A DNA stretch of 64,000 bases, from NCBI RefSeq assembly GCF_003345295.1, contig NZ_CP031055.1, positions 372,001 through 436,000 of the forward strand. The letters run 5' to 3'. The stretch is from Vibrio splendidus (GTDB lineage Bacteria > Pseudomonadota > Gammaproteobacteria > Enterobacterales > Vibrionaceae). The position numbers were made by a program, and so were the translations under genes. Within the stretch, counting starts at the first letter, position 1. Each line of letters starts with the position of its first letter. Below, one piece after another: positions 36,459-45,564 of the stretch. The notes under the pieces are model-generated. The model searched no databases. It saw only the letters and a program-made list of their open reading frames with translations, and was not told the DNA's origin.

Positions 36459-36825
36459 TGGTGGAGCTGGCGGGAGTTGAACCCGCGTCCAAAAATCATT
36501 CATCATTGGTACTACATGCTTAGTCGATCTTTAATTTCACCAGCAACCTGCGAACCGACACGCTAGTTAAAGGCTAACCTGAATTGTTATTCGCGCTTTT
36601 CCTCTCAGGTGGGAGAATCCGCGCTAGCTAGTTTGGGTTTGATCTCTTATTGGTCCCCGTCTTACGAGCGGAAGCTAGGGTAAGAGAGCTCTGAGCAGGT
36701 TATTAAGCTGCTAGTGCGTAGTTTTCGTCGTTTGCGACTATTTTTTTGCGGCTTTTAACGTGGCCAACCGCCCCACGGCATGCACCTCAGACTTCAAAAT
36801 TCCTGTCGAATCCTAAATCAGCCCC
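36459..36825 (-). ncRNA. ssrA: Transfer-messenger RNA (tmRNA)
   Basis: Rescues stalled ribosomes with SmpB by acting as tRNA-Ala and then as message. Read on the minus strand, it starts GGGGC, carries the conserved early stretch GATTCGACAGG, and ends with the T-arm GGGTTCAACTCCCGCC and CCA (complement of 36459-36461). The tag frame at 36703-36735 reads ANDENYALAA and stop, a standard Vibrio/enteric-type tag. It is about 367 bases long. The gene is followed by its own terminator and lies behind smpB. Confidence 0.97.
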
Positions 36826-36838
36826 AAGTGTTATTTGC

Positions 36839-36866
36839 ATAGTACCAGAAAAGCTTTGCCTGTCTA
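36839..36866 (-). promoter_or_regulatory. ssrA promoter
   Basis: On the minus strand, TAGACA (36861-36866) and TACTAT (36839-36844) with a 16-base spacer form a good sigma-70 pair. They end 13 bases before the mature tmRNA 5' end, leaving a short leader for RNase P removal. Confidence 0.7.
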
Positions 36867-36891
36867 GCACTGTGCGTTTAAGTGCTTAAAA

Positions 36892-37377
36892 TTAACGCAA
36901 ATTACTCTTCATAATTCGTGCTTTATCTCTCGCCCAATCTTTTTCTTTCATATCAGTACGTTTATCGTGCAGCTTTTTACCTTTCGCTACGCCAACTTTA
37001 ATCTTCGCCCAAGAGCGAGACCAATAAAGCGCGGTTGCGACAAGTGTCATGCCTTCACGGTTAATACGACCGATAAGGTTGTCGAGTTCTTTTCTCGACA
37101 TTAGTAGTTTACGGATACGTGTTGGGTTCGCCACGATATGAGTACTCGCCTGAGTGAGCGGAGTGATCGTCATACCACTGATGAATGCTTCGCCGTCTCG
37201 GATGTAGACGTAGCTTTCTGCGATATTGGTTTTGCCTTCACGTAGGGATTTTACTTCCCAGCCTTGTAGCTCAAGCCCCGCTTCTATCTCATCATCGATG
37301 AAATATTCGTGGCGAGCTTTCTTATTAAGCGCAATGGTATTACTACCGGCTTTTGATTTTGATTTATTCTTTGCCAT
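36892..37377 (-). CDS. smpB: SsrA-binding protein SmpB
   Basis: Partner of tmRNA in trans-translation; it binds the tRNA-like part and the ribosome decoding site. At 161 residues it has the usual size. It begins MAKNKSKSKAGSNTIALNK, includes the family stretches ARHEYFIDDEIEAGLELQGWEVKSLR and GKKLHDKR, and has the basic C-terminal tail. The ATG at 37375-37377 is chosen over an opening 23 codons further upstream because it gives the normal family start. It is next to ssrA and divergent from ratA. Confidence 0.97.
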   Translation of the reverse strand: MAKNKSKSKAGSNTIALNKKARHEYFIDDEIEAGLELQGWEVKSLREGKTNIAESYVYIRDGEAFISGMTITPLTQASTHIVANPTRIRKLLMSRKELDNLIGRINREGMTLVATALYWSRSWAKIKVGVAKGKKLHDKRTDMKEKDWARDKARIMKSNLR

Positions 37378-37496
37378 AATGGCCTCATTATACGGATTGC
37401 ACCCTAATTGGGGAATCCTTTTTATTTGCGCTCTGGCCCAATACAATTAAAATTGCAGTTTGTGTTAATGTAACGCTGTCTTTAACAGGAGTCTAT

Positions 37497-37925
37497 ATGC
37501 CAAAGGTTACTCGTTCAGCATTAGTGTCGTTTAGTGCCGACCAGATGTTCAGCTTGGTCAATGATGTTGCTCGTTATCACGAGTTTTTGCCAGGGTGTTC
37601 TGGTTCACGTGTGATCGAATCTTCAGATTCAACTATGGTGGCTTCGGTTGATGTCTCTAAAGCTGGTATCAGCAAAACATTTACCACATCGAACCGCTTA
37701 GCGGATGGTGCTGAGATCTTGATGGAGCTGGTGGACGGCCCATTCAAAAAGCTGCAGGGTGGTTGGTACTTTACTCCGCTCGATGAGCAAGCGTGTAAGG
37801 TTGAGCTTAAGTTAGAGTTTGAATTCTCTAGCCGAATGATCGAAATGGCATTTGGTAAGGTTTTCAATGAGCTGACGAGCAATATGGTCAGTGCTTTTAC
37901 TCAACGCGCGAAACAGGTTTATTAA
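37497..37925 (+). CDS. ratA: RatA / COQ10-type START-domain protein
   Basis: A 142-residue START-like domain protein with the motif FSLVNDVARYHEFLPGCSGSRV, as in E. coli RatA (YfjG) and mitochondrial COQ10. Proposed roles in other species are ubiquinone handling and inhibition of ribosome subunit joining; which applies here is not shown. CAGGAG stands before the ATG. rnfH starts three bases after its stop codon, and the pair diverges from smpB as in E. coli. Confidence 0.92.
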   Translation: MPKVTRSALVSFSADQMFSLVNDVARYHEFLPGCSGSRVIESSDSTMVASVDVSKAGISKTFTTSNRLADGAEILMELVDGPFKKLQGGWYFTPLDEQACKVELKLEFEFSSRMIEMAFGKVFNELTSNMVSAFTQRAKQVY

Positions 37926-37928
37926 GCC

Positions 37929-38240
37929 ATGACTATTGAATCGGATATGATCCATGTAGAGGTTGTGTTTGCGCTTCCGCACGAGCAGCGTGTGTTTACC
38001 TTGGTGGTGAACAAAAACGCGACTGTGGAAGAGATTATTGCACAGTCTGGTGTTTTGGAACTGTATCCAGAAATCGACTTAGCGAAAAATAAGGTTGGCG
38101 TGTTTAGCCGCAATGTTAAGCTTGATGCGACGGTTCGCGATAAAGATCGTATCGAAATCTACCGAGCACTGTTAGCTGATCCAAAAGAGATTCGCCGTAA
38201 GCGTGCTGAGCAAGCGAAAGCAGCAGCTGCTAAATCCTAA
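37929..38240 (+). CDS. rnfH: RnfH-family ubiquitin-like protein (RatB)
   Basis: A 103-residue protein of the RnfH/RatB family, a ubiquitin-like beta-grasp fold. The stretches VEVVFALPHEQRV, VGVFSRNVKLDATVRDKDRIEIYRAL and a basic Ala-rich tail are typical. It is coupled to ratA. Cellular function is not established. Confidence 0.92.
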   Translation: MTIESDMIHVEVVFALPHEQRVFTLVVNKNATVEEIIAQSGVLELYPEIDLAKNKVGVFSRNVKLDATVRDKDRIEIYRALLADPKEIRRKRAEQAKAAAAKS

Positions 38241-38263
38241 TGCTAAACAAGTTCGACTAAGAA

Positions 38264-38292
38264 GAGAGCTCGCTATATTGGCGAGCTTTTTT
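38264..38292 (+). terminator. Terminator after rnfH
   Basis: GAGCTCGC pairs with GCGAGCTT across a 7-base loop, followed by TTTTTT. Confidence 0.88.
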
Positions 38293-38336
38293 GTGCTTGT
38301 TGGTTAGACAACGCAGATAATTTGTTTGCAGATATT

Positions 38337-38365
38337 AAAAAGCCTGCTCATGTGAGCAGGCTTTT
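38337..38365 (-). terminator. Terminator of bamE
   Basis: A 13-bp near-perfect palindrome (AAAAGCCTGCTCA / TGAGCAGGCTTTT) lies 60 bases beyond the bamE stop; the A run on the left is the T run of the minus strand. It could serve both strands. Confidence 0.85.
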
Positions 38366-38424
38366 GCGATTCATACTTTGTCGACTGATAGCTTTGTCGA
38401 CGGGAAAGCTTCGTTGGTTGAAAG

Positions 38425-38784
38425 CTAGCGAAGGCTTTCGAAGAACTCATCACTGGCTTCAAAATCACCGTTGATCGTTACTAGAGTACCTGTGGCATCA
38501 AAGTTAACGACTAGGTTTTTCTGAATAGGGTCTTCATGGCCTTTTTGGTGGTGGTAAATGTAATACCACGTATCTGGGTAGCCGTTTTCGATAAGCATTG
38601 GTGAGCCCATAACGTAACGAACTTGTGTTTTTGTCATGCCAAACTTGAGCTGATTGACAGCTTCTTGTTCAACATAGTTACCCTGATTGATGTCAATTCG
38701 ATAAACCAACTTCTCTAGTAGAGAGCAACCGGTCAACATTGTTAGTGCAAGTGGAACTGCAACTAACCACTTTTTAATTCGCAT
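38425..38784 (-). CDS. bamE: Outer membrane assembly lipoprotein BamE
   Basis: Small lipoprotein of the BAM complex that inserts beta-barrel proteins into the outer membrane. The signal peptide ends in the lipobox LTGC. The SmpA/OmlA domain follows with QLKFGMTKTQVRYVMGSPM and DTWYYIYHH. The start at 38782-38784 (MRIKKWLVAVPLALTML) gives 119 residues and a proper signal peptide; the longer open frame to 38910 is not used. It lies between rnfH and recN as in other Vibrio. Confidence 0.95.
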   Translation of the reverse strand: MRIKKWLVAVPLALTMLTGCSLLEKLVYRIDINQGNYVEQEAVNQLKFGMTKTQVRYVMGSPMLIENGYPDTWYYIYHHQKGHEDPIQKNLVVNFDATGTLVTINGDFEASDEFFESLR

Positions 38785-38951
38785 AGTTTGAGATCTTTCT
38801 TCGCTAAAATACTGCCTGATAATAAACAAGCTCCAGCAAGAAGTAAAAAGCTCCTTGCGCTTTGAGCTTGTTATGACTGGCAATTTTGAATTAAGTTGCA
38901 AAATTGCCAAGAATTTTCGGTAAATTATCAGAAAGTTGCCGAATATGTAAC

Positions 38952-40616
38952 CTAAGCTGCGATTAATAACTCTTTTGCATTGGCAAGTGTCGATTCGGTA
39001 ATTTGGCTGCCACCAAGCAGTCGAGCAAGCTCTGAGACGCGTTGTTGCTCATCAAGCGTGTGCATTTGAGTCTCAGTTTTACCTGATTTCGTGTTCTTCG
39101 CTACAAACAGCTGTTGGTGACCGCAACCGGCAACTTGAGGTAAGTGAGTTACACACATTACCTGCGTAGATTCGCCCAGCTTACGCAGCATTTTTCCGAC
39201 AACCGCAGCGGTTGGCCCACTGATACCCACATCGACTTCATCGAAAATCAGGCTTGGTGTATCCACTTTTTGCGCTGTGATCACCTGAATCGCCAGTGAG
39301 ATTCGTGATAACTCACCACCAGAGGCTACTTTAGCAATTGGCTGCATTGGTTGGCCTGGGTTGGTCGAAACAATGAAGGTTACGTTATCCATACCCAATG
39401 GAGAAGGGTGTGTGTTGGTGTTGTTCACTTCAATGGCAAACTGCGCTTTTTCCATGCTCAGTTCGTGCATGCTTTGCGTGATCAGCTTGTTGAGTTCTTT
39501 TGCGTAACGAGTTCGAGATTTATGAAGCTTCTCTGATTTAGCAACGAACGATTGGTATTGGTTTTCTACCTCGTTTGCTAATTCTTCCAATTTTTCATCA
39601 GAGCAATCCAGCGCTTCAACTTGTTGTAATAAGTCTTGATGGTGCTTATAAAGCTCTTCTGGTAATACGTGGTGCTTACGAGACATCGACATCACTTTAG
39701 AGAAACGCTCTTCAACGTAAGCCATACGACCTGGATCGACATCAATGCTGTCTAGGTAGGTTCTTAATTCGTTATTGGTCTCTTCAATCTGAATAATGGC
39801 TTCAGACAGTAAGCTCGGCAATTCAGCCAATCTTTCATCAAGCTCAGCTAACTGAATCAGGGAGTTATTGGCCGATTGCAGAATACCAAGCGCATTAACT
39901 TCTTCGCCTTCATAAATAAGCTCGATAGCTTGCTGACAGGTTGTGGCCAATTCTCCGCTATTGGAGAGGCGCTTATGCTCTTGTTCGAGGTCTTCATATT
40001 CTTCCTCCCCAATAGACAGCTCATTTAACTCTTTGATTTGGTATTCAAGAAGTTGTTTTTGAGCTTGGTTTTGCTGGCTATTTTCACGTAACTCTTTTAA
40101 GTGGTTATCGGCTTGTCGCCATGATTGGTAAGCGTTACGTGTCGACTTCAATAGGTTCAAGTGACCTGCGTATTGATCAAGCATGGCCATTTGGTAATCG
40201 CTTTTCATCAACTGATGGTGCGCGTGTTGGCCATGAATGTTGATCAACAGCTGCCCTAGTGATTTCAATTGTGAAAGAGGGACAGGACTGCCGTTGATGA
40301 ATGCACGAGAGCGACCTTCTTTGGAGATGGTTCTGCGTAGGATGCATTCACCGCCATCAAGCAGTTCATTGTCTTCTAACCAGCGGGTAGCGTGCAGATT
40401 GTTCTCAAGTAAAAAAGCGGCACTGACTTCGGTTTTATCTTCTCCTTGTCTTACCATTCCTGCATCAGATCTTCCCCCAAGACATAAGCCTAAAGCATCG
40501 ATAGCGATAGATTTACCCGCACCCGTTTCACCGGTGATTGTTGTCATGCCTTTAGAGAGTTCTAGCTGTAAAGACTTAACAATAGCGAAATTATTAACAC
40601 TTAAATGAGCCAGCAT
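38952..40616 (-). CDS. recN: DNA repair ATPase RecN
   Basis: SMC-like ATPase in recombination repair of double-strand breaks. It has Walker A GETGAGKS near residue 30 and a long coiled-coil centre (about 150-370). The C-terminal ABC signature is VASGGELSRISLA and Walker B is LIFDEVDVGISG. The 554 residues are normal. Its leader carries a set of LexA-like boxes, so it should be strongly SOS-induced as in E. coli. Confidence 0.97.
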   Translation of the reverse strand: MLAHLSVNNFAIVKSLQLELSKGMTTITGETGAGKSIAIDALGLCLGGRSDAGMVRQGEDKTEVSAAFLLENNLHATRWLEDNELLDGGECILRRTISKEGRSRAFINGSPVPLSQLKSLGQLLINIHGQHAHHQLMKSDYQMAMLDQYAGHLNLLKSTRNAYQSWRQADNHLKELRENSQQNQAQKQLLEYQIKELNELSIGEEEYEDLEQEHKRLSNSGELATTCQQAIELIYEGEEVNALGILQSANNSLIQLAELDERLAELPSLLSEAIIQIEETNNELRTYLDSIDVDPGRMAYVEERFSKVMSMSRKHHVLPEELYKHHQDLLQQVEALDCSDEKLEELANEVENQYQSFVAKSEKLHKSRTRYAKELNKLITQSMHELSMEKAQFAIEVNNTNTHPSPLGMDNVTFIVSTNPGQPMQPIAKVASGGELSRISLAIQVITAQKVDTPSLIFDEVDVGISGPTAAVVGKMLRKLGESTQVMCVTHLPQVAGCGHQQLFVAKNTKSGKTETQMHTLDEQQRVSELARLLGGSQITESTLANAKELLIAA

Positions 40617-40626
40617 TTTTATTTAC

Positions 40627-40642
40627 CTGTATAACTGAACAA
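40627..40642 (-). promoter_or_regulatory. LexA-like box 1 (recN proximal)
   Basis: CTGT-N8-ACAA, one mismatch from the LexA pattern CTGT-N8-ACAG. It is 11 bases from the recN start codon, so it overlaps the ribosome site region. Confidence 0.55.
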
Positions 40643-40644
40643 TA

Positions 40645-40660
40645 CTGTATATAAGATCAG
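40645..40660 (-). promoter_or_regulatory. LexA-like box 2 of recN
   Basis: CTGT-ATATAAGA-TCAG, one mismatch from the CTGT-N8-ACAG pattern, with the AT-rich centre usual for LexA sites. Confidence 0.65.
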
Positions 40661-40666
40661 TATATA

Positions 40667-40682
40667 CTGTTTCTTTATACAG
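40667..40682 (-). promoter_or_regulatory. LexA box 3 of recN, perfect match
   Basis: CTGT-TTCTTTAT-ACAG matches the LexA half-sites exactly and is flanked by TA and TA, as in strong SOS boxes. Confidence 0.85.
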
Positions 40683-40846
40683 TAAAGTCGACAGGTGAAA
40701 TTTTTTTGTGACCGTTATCAGAATTGAGGTTGTTCGTAGATCACTGAAACCGCTATAGATTCCTAACTCAGTCGGCCCTCTCTCTTGGGAATGACGATGT
40801 GAATCATTGAGACGAAGAGAGAGATGGCGGGCTTTTTACTAGCAAT

Positions 40847-40877
40847 AAAAAAGGCTGACGCATGTCGTCAGCCTTTC
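40847..40877 (-). terminator. Terminator of nadK
   Basis: AAAGGCTGACG pairs with CGTCAGCCTTT across 5 bases; on the minus strand the left A run becomes the T tail. Confidence 0.88.
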
Positions 40878-40906
40878 AAATTTCGGTTATTACTAGAGTC
40901 GTTTGT

Positions 40907-41791
40907 TTAGAACAGCTTACTCGACCAGCCTAGTTTGTTACGTAGAACATGGTAGTAGTTGTAGTCTTTAGGGTGAATCAACTTAAGTACATTCGGGCTT
41001 TGGTAAATGTGGATTTCATCGCCAGGGGAAACCGGTAGCGAGATTTGGCCATCGCAGCTGACTTCCTGAGTACCGCGGTTATCAGGCGATACGATCAGCT
41101 TGATACGACGTTTTCCATCCACCACCAGTGGGCGGCTTGAAAGAGTGTGCGGGAACATTGGCACTAGTGAGATAGCATTTAGGCTTGATGACAGGATAGG
41201 GCCGCCGCCAGAAAGCGAGTAGGCGGTAGAACCTGTCGGTGTTGAGACGATCAAGCCATCAGAACGCTGTGAGAAGGCGAAGCTGTTATCGATATACACC
41301 TCAAACTCGATCATGTGCGCGACTTGACCTGGGTGAAGTACGGCTTCATTGAGTGCCGCGTTGTGGCTTTTTATTTGGCCGTGACGATGTATCTCTGTTT
41401 CGAGTAGGAATCGCTCTTCTTCCATAAACTCACCTTTAAGTACATCGGTGAGTGAGGTTTGGAAGTTTTCAGGGTTCAGGTCTGTCAGAAAACCTAAATT
41501 GCCTCGGTTAACACCGATGACTGAAATGTCGAAACGCGACAAAATACGAGCGGCACCGAGCATATTTCCATCACCACCCACTACAATCGCGAGATCGGCA
41601 CGTTTACCTAATTCAATCAGGCTAGAAAAATGTTCTTGTGGGATATCATCCAAAATGCTGGAGAGCCTATCATCAACAAACACTTGATAACCCTCAGTAC
41701 TTAACCACTGATAGAGCTCTCTATGAGTCTGAATTGCTTGCTGATCTCGAGGTTTACCAATAATTGCGATGACTTCAAATGGCTTTTTCAT
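40907..41791 (-). CDS. nadK: NAD kinase
   Basis: Phosphorylates NAD to NADP in the cytoplasm. The motif VVGGDGNMLGAAR is the conserved GGDGN site. GNLGFLTDL, NEAVLHPG and the TPTGSTAYSLSGGGPIL stretch are the other family marks. The 294-residue length is normal. It is divergent from grpE, with the grpE heat-shock promoter in the gap. Confidence 0.97.
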   Translation of the reverse strand: MKKPFEVIAIIGKPRDQQAIQTHRELYQWLSTEGYQVFVDDRLSSILDDIPQEHFSSLIELGKRADLAIVVGGDGNMLGAARILSRFDISVIGVNRGNLGFLTDLNPENFQTSLTDVLKGEFMEEERFLLETEIHRHGQIKSHNAALNEAVLHPGQVAHMIEFEVYIDNSFAFSQRSDGLIVSTPTGSTAYSLSGGGPILSSSLNAISLVPMFPHTLSSRPLVVDGKRRIKLIVSPDNRGTQEVSCDGQISLPVSPGDEIHIYQSPNVLKLIHPKDYNYYHVLRNKLGWSSKLF

Positions 41792-41812
41792 AACGTTTCC
41801 AAACGAATTAGG

Positions 41813-41840
41813 CTTGAATCAAAATTCTTCATCCCCATAA
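41813..41840 (+). promoter_or_regulatory. Candidate sigma-32 promoter of grpE
   Basis: CTTGAA at 41813-41818 and CCCCATAA at 41833-41840 with a 14-base spacer match the heat-shock promoter pattern (CTTGAAA-N11-15-CCCCATNT). It is 94 bases upstream of the chosen grpE start. Confidence 0.8.
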
Positions 41841-41934
41841 TAAAGGCAAGTTGAACGTCTATGCGAGTGTTTTATATCAATTTGAGGCGCAAACACGCCT
41901 GTCACTGGCATTGAAAACGAATTCTGGAGATATC

Positions 41935-42516
41935 ATGAGCAACGAAGAAAACAAAGTAACCGAAGAAGAGCTAGATCAGATCATTGCTGAAGCTGAGAAA
42001 GTTGAAGAAGCTGAACTGAATGAAGACGCGGCTGATGAGCAGGAATCAAAAATTGCTCAACTAGAAGCCGCACTGCTTTCTAGTGAGTCTAAAGTGAAAG
42101 AGCAGCAAGATTCTGTTCTTCGCGCAAAGGCTGAAGTTGAGAATATGCGTCGTCGTACTGAGCAAGAAGTGGATAAAGCACGTAAATACGCGCTAAACAA
42201 ATTCGCTGAAGGCCTACTACCTGTTATCGATAACCTAGAGCGTGCAGTACAAGCTGCAGATGCTGAGAACGAAGCGGTTAAGCCGATTCTTGAAGGTGTT
42301 GAGCTAACCCACAAAACGTTCGTAGATACAGTGGCTAAATTTGGTCTTACCGAGATCAACCCTGAAGGTGAAGCATTCAACCCTGAATTCCACCAAGCAA
42401 TGTCGATTCAAGAAAGCCCAGACCACGAGTCAAACACTGTGATGTTTGTTATGCAGAAAGGCTACGAGCTTAACGGCCGTGTTATTCGCCCTGCAATGGT
42501 AATGGTTGCTAAGTAA
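41935..42516 (+). CDS. grpE: Nucleotide exchange factor GrpE
   Basis: Releases ADP from DnaK in the chaperone cycle. A Glu-rich disordered N-terminus and long helix (about 40-100) lead into the C-terminal beta-wing domain with GVELTHKTFVDTVAKFGLTEI and ELNGRVIRPAMVMV. The ATG at 41935 follows CTGGAGAT and gives 193 residues; a longer frame opening at 41851 lacks a good ribosome site and the family start. It is divergent from nadK. Confidence 0.96.
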   Translation: MSNEENKVTEEELDQIIAEAEKVEEAELNEDAADEQESKIAQLEAALLSSESKVKEQQDSVLRAKAEVENMRRRTEQEVDKARKYALNKFAEGLLPVIDNLERAVQAADAENEAVKPILEGVELTHKTFVDTVAKFGLTEINPEGEAFNPEFHQAMSIQESPDHESNTVMFVMQKGYELNGRVIRPAMVMVAK

Positions 42517-42606
42517 TTGAGTAGCCGCTTGCTAAGCAGTTGATTATTGCAGTTGTGAAGTAAGACAATAGCGGCGACAAAACAATTCACTGGTTAACAT
42601 GAAATG

Positions 42607-42636
42607 AAAAGAGAGGCATATGCCTCTCTTTTTTTA
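42607..42636 (+). terminator. Terminator of grpE
   Basis: AAAGAGAGGCA pairs with TGCCTCTCTTT, followed by a T run. The remaining 270 bases before the next gene are AT-rich and hold its promoter; no other gene was seen. Confidence 0.9.
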
Positions 42637-42908
42637 TGCCTGTAACTTGAGAGTCCACGTGAATAGTCACCAAAATCGCATTAAGAATGTCGTTCTTTTT
42701 ATTTTATTCAGAACAGTGATTTAGAGTTTTATATTATGAAACTGGTTGTTAATGAAGAAATGTTTTGATGTCACACTTGTAATGTTTTTGTAAATAAATG
42801 CTTTTAATTGTTACCTTTGTATGTAAAATCCACTGCAATATAGCGATTTGGGTCGCATATATAACTATAAAAGTACAATTTTTAAACACAACAAACTGGA
42901 GAAGAACG

Positions 42909-44183
42909 ATGGACAAATCGCTCTCAAGTAAGATTTTTGTAGGCTTGTTTGCCGGCCTTATTATTGGTACTGCTATTCAGTACCTATTCAGCGGCATTGC
43001 TATTTTTGATACGTACCTACTCGGCGCTGCTGAAGGTGCTGGTGGTATGTTCGTATCACTTATCAAGTTGCTTGTAGTACCTCTTGTATACGTATCTATT
43101 GTTTGCGGTATCGTTGAGCTAAAAGATATTCGTTCATTCGGTCGTCTTGGTGGTAAAACCTTTGGTCTTTACATTATTAACACCATCATCGCGATTTCTG
43201 CAGCGCTAACGATTGGTCTTATTTTCCAACCGGGTGCTGGTGCGAATCTAGCGGGTACAGTTTCTGAGACAATTGCGCTTACAACAACTGAAACGCCAGA
43301 TATCTTCTCTCTTGTTGTAAACATCGTTCCTAGCAACCCTGTAGAAGCGTTTGCAAGTGGCGACATGCTACAAATCATCTTCATGGCTATTCTGACTGGT
43401 CTTGCTATCCAAGCTCTTGATTCTCGTGGTGGCCCAGCTATCAAGACATTCAAGATGGCTAACGAAATCATGATGAAGCTTATCGGCCTAGTAATGAGCC
43501 TTGCGCCATACGGTGTATTTGCTCTGATGATTCAACTAGGTGCAACACTTGATGCAAACACGCTAATGTCAGTTGCTGGCTATGTAGCGCTTGTTGTAGC
43601 GATGCTTGTGTTCTGGATCTTCTTCTTCTACCCAATGATGGTTGGTTCATTCACTGGTATTTCTCCAAAGCAGTTCCTACGTGCAACTCGTGAGCAAATC
43701 CTTTTTTCACTATCGACTGCAAGTTCGAACGCGACGATTCCAGTAACAATGCGTACTTTAACGGACAAACTGAACGTATCTAAGTCAGTGGCAGGTTTCG
43801 GTGTACCACTAGGTGCAACAATGAACATGTCTGGTGTATCTATCTACATCGCACTAGCAACTATGTTCGTAGCAAACGCATTCGGTCAGCCAATCAACAC
43901 TGCTGACATCTTCACTCTAGGTCTAACTATCCTGCTACTGTCTATCGGTGCTGGTGGTGTTCCTGGTGGTGGTGTTGTAATGGTCGGTGTTCTATTGCAC
44001 CAACTAGGTTTGCCACCAGAAGGTCTAGCGATTGTTGCTGCTGTTGACCGTATCTGTGACATGTTCTGTACTTCTTCTAACGTTGTTGGTGATACTGCGG
44101 TTAACACTATCGTAGCGAAATCTGAAAACGAAATTGGCGTTGAAGCTAACGAAGAAGCTGAGCTAAAGAAAGCAGAAGCATAA
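42909..44183 (+). CDS. Dicarboxylate/amino acid:cation symporter (DAACS family)
   Basis: Inner-membrane symporter related to GltP/DctA, importing glutamate, aspartate or C4-dicarboxylates with Na+ or H+. The protein of 424 residues has a Ser-rich motif SLSTASSNATIPVTMRTL, a long hydrophobic MNMSGVSIYIAL segment and a GAGGVPGGGVVMVGVLL hairpin loop. The ATG at 42909 has CTGGAGAAG upstream. Substrate is uncertain. It is a single transcription unit with its own terminator. Confidence 0.88.
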   Translation: MDKSLSSKIFVGLFAGLIIGTAIQYLFSGIAIFDTYLLGAAEGAGGMFVSLIKLLVVPLVYVSIVCGIVELKDIRSFGRLGGKTFGLYIINTIIAISAALTIGLIFQPGAGANLAGTVSETIALTTTETPDIFSLVVNIVPSNPVEAFASGDMLQIIFMAILTGLAIQALDSRGGPAIKTFKMANEIMMKLIGLVMSLAPYGVFALMIQLGATLDANTLMSVAGYVALVVAMLVFWIFFFYPMMVGSFTGISPKQFLRATREQILFSLSTASSNATIPVTMRTLTDKLNVSKSVAGFGVPLGATMNMSGVSIYIALATMFVANAFGQPINTADIFTLGLTILLLSIGAGGVPGGGVVMVGVLLHQLGLPPEGLAIVAAVDRICDMFCTSSNVVGDTAVNTIVAKSENEIGVEANEEAELKKAEA

Positions 44184-44207
44184 TTCTTAATTAAGATTCG
44201 ATAACTA

Positions 44208-44239
44208 AAAGCCCTGCTCAATGAGAGCGGGGCTTTTTT
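44208..44239 (+). terminator. Terminator after the DAACS symporter gene
   Basis: AAGCCC-T-GCTC pairs with GAGC-G-GGGCTT (one wobble), followed by TTTTTT. Confidence 0.88.
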
Positions 44240-44439
44240 GTTTCTGCTGAGAAGTGCTTTGGGCTATCTGATAACTTGGCTAAAAATATCTTTGATTGGT
44301 GTTAAGTCTCATTTTTTCTTTCTACTCGTACCGAATTGGCCATCAGTTTTCAATATTTAATATAGATCACATATAATAATACAATATTATTTTATTGTTC
44401 TGGCAACCTACATTATGACGACATAAAGGAAACCCAATA

Positions 44440-45477
44440 ATGAAGCTGTCTTACCTTAGCCTACTGACTGCCAGCCTTTTAGCCGCTCCCGCTCTTGCTT
44501 CGAATCACGATATTGGTCAACAGTTCAATCTTGACCCTGCAAAAGCACCAGCACAAAACTTCGATTTATCTAAATGGAAAATTAACTTACCGGAGCTGAC
44601 GACTGAAGGGTCTAGAAAAGGTAAAACGCTGGAGATTGGAAAAAAGGAACTGTCGAATGTAGACACGCCTTACGTTCACCCTAAATGGTTCTACACGGAT
44701 GCTGAATCTGGTGCGATGGTGTTTGTGGCTCCGAATACAGCTCCAACGACGCCAAACAGTAAAAACACGCGTAGTGAGCTAAGAGCTATGCTAGCGGATA
44801 GCTACTCTGCGCCGAGCAACAACTTCGCGATTTCAAGCCATAAGAACGCGGAAGAGTTTGGCTCTATCGGTGGGCAGATGACGGCAACACTTTCTGTTGA
44901 TCAGGTGAGCACCAGCGGTAACTATAAGAAAACCGGTGCATTCTCTGTGGTTATTGGTCAAATCCACGGCTCGGATAATGAACCTCTGAAAATTGTTTAC
45001 CGTAAACTACCGGAGCATGAGCATGGTTCGTTAACGTGGAACTATGAATTAAACCCGCCGACAGAGATGAAAAATGCGAAGGATGAAAACGGTAAGAAGC
45101 TTCGTAAAGACATTCGCCATGATGTATTTGGTCAATACAATCTGAAAAAAGGCAGCTCTGATCCTACTGATGGCATAAAGCTAGGTGAAGTGTTCTCATA
45201 TGATGTGAATATCAAAGATAACATCATGCACTTAACCTTTACTAAAAATCCAAACTCAGCCGATCCTATTGTGAAGACGTATGATGTTGACTTGGCAAAA
45301 GGTAAATATCAGGGACACGATATCGATCTTGGTTACGGTCAAGACTGGATGTACTTCAAAGCGGGTGCGTATAACCAGTGTAATACTAAGAAGTCGAGTT
45401 CTGCCTGTGAGTGGCGTGGTATGGAAGCGGGTGACTACACCCAAGCAAGCTTCTACCAGTTAGTTCTTAATCAATAA
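44440..45477 (+). CDS. Secreted alginate lyase, polysaccharide lyase family 7
   Basis: Predicted extracellular or periplasmic enzyme cutting alginate from brown algae by beta-elimination. A signal peptide (about 1-20, ending ALA) leads into a single PL7 beta-jelly-roll domain. The three family motifs are present: RSELR, QIH (in VVIGQIHGS) and YFKAGAYNQ, which carry the Arg, Gln/His and Tyr active-site residues. It has 345 residues with no extra binding module. It is flanked by an AT-rich leader and a strong terminator. Specificity for M or G blocks is not evident. Confidence 0.93.
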   Translation: MKLSYLSLLTASLLAAPALASNHDIGQQFNLDPAKAPAQNFDLSKWKINLPELTTEGSRKGKTLEIGKKELSNVDTPYVHPKWFYTDAESGAMVFVAPNTAPTTPNSKNTRSELRAMLADSYSAPSNNFAISSHKNAEEFGSIGGQMTATLSVDQVSTSGNYKKTGAFSVVIGQIHGSDNEPLKIVYRKLPEHEHGSLTWNYELNPPTEMKNAKDENGKKLRKDIRHDVFGQYNLKKGSSDPTDGIKLGEVFSYDVNIKDNIMHLTFTKNPNSADPIVKTYDVDLAKGKYQGHDIDLGYGQDWMYFKAGAYNQCNTKKSSSACEWRGMEAGDYTQASFYQLVLNQ

Positions 45478-45533
45478 TATTGCCGAATCAAAAATAGTGC
45501 AGAATCAATAACGGTTCGACTCGCTGTTAGTTG

Positions 45534-45564
45534 AAAAAAGACCTTCCATATGAAGGTCTTTTTT
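45534..45564 (+). terminator. Terminator after the alginate lyase gene
   Basis: AAAAAAGACCTTC pairs with GAAGGTCTTTTTT across a 5-base loop. Confidence 0.93.
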
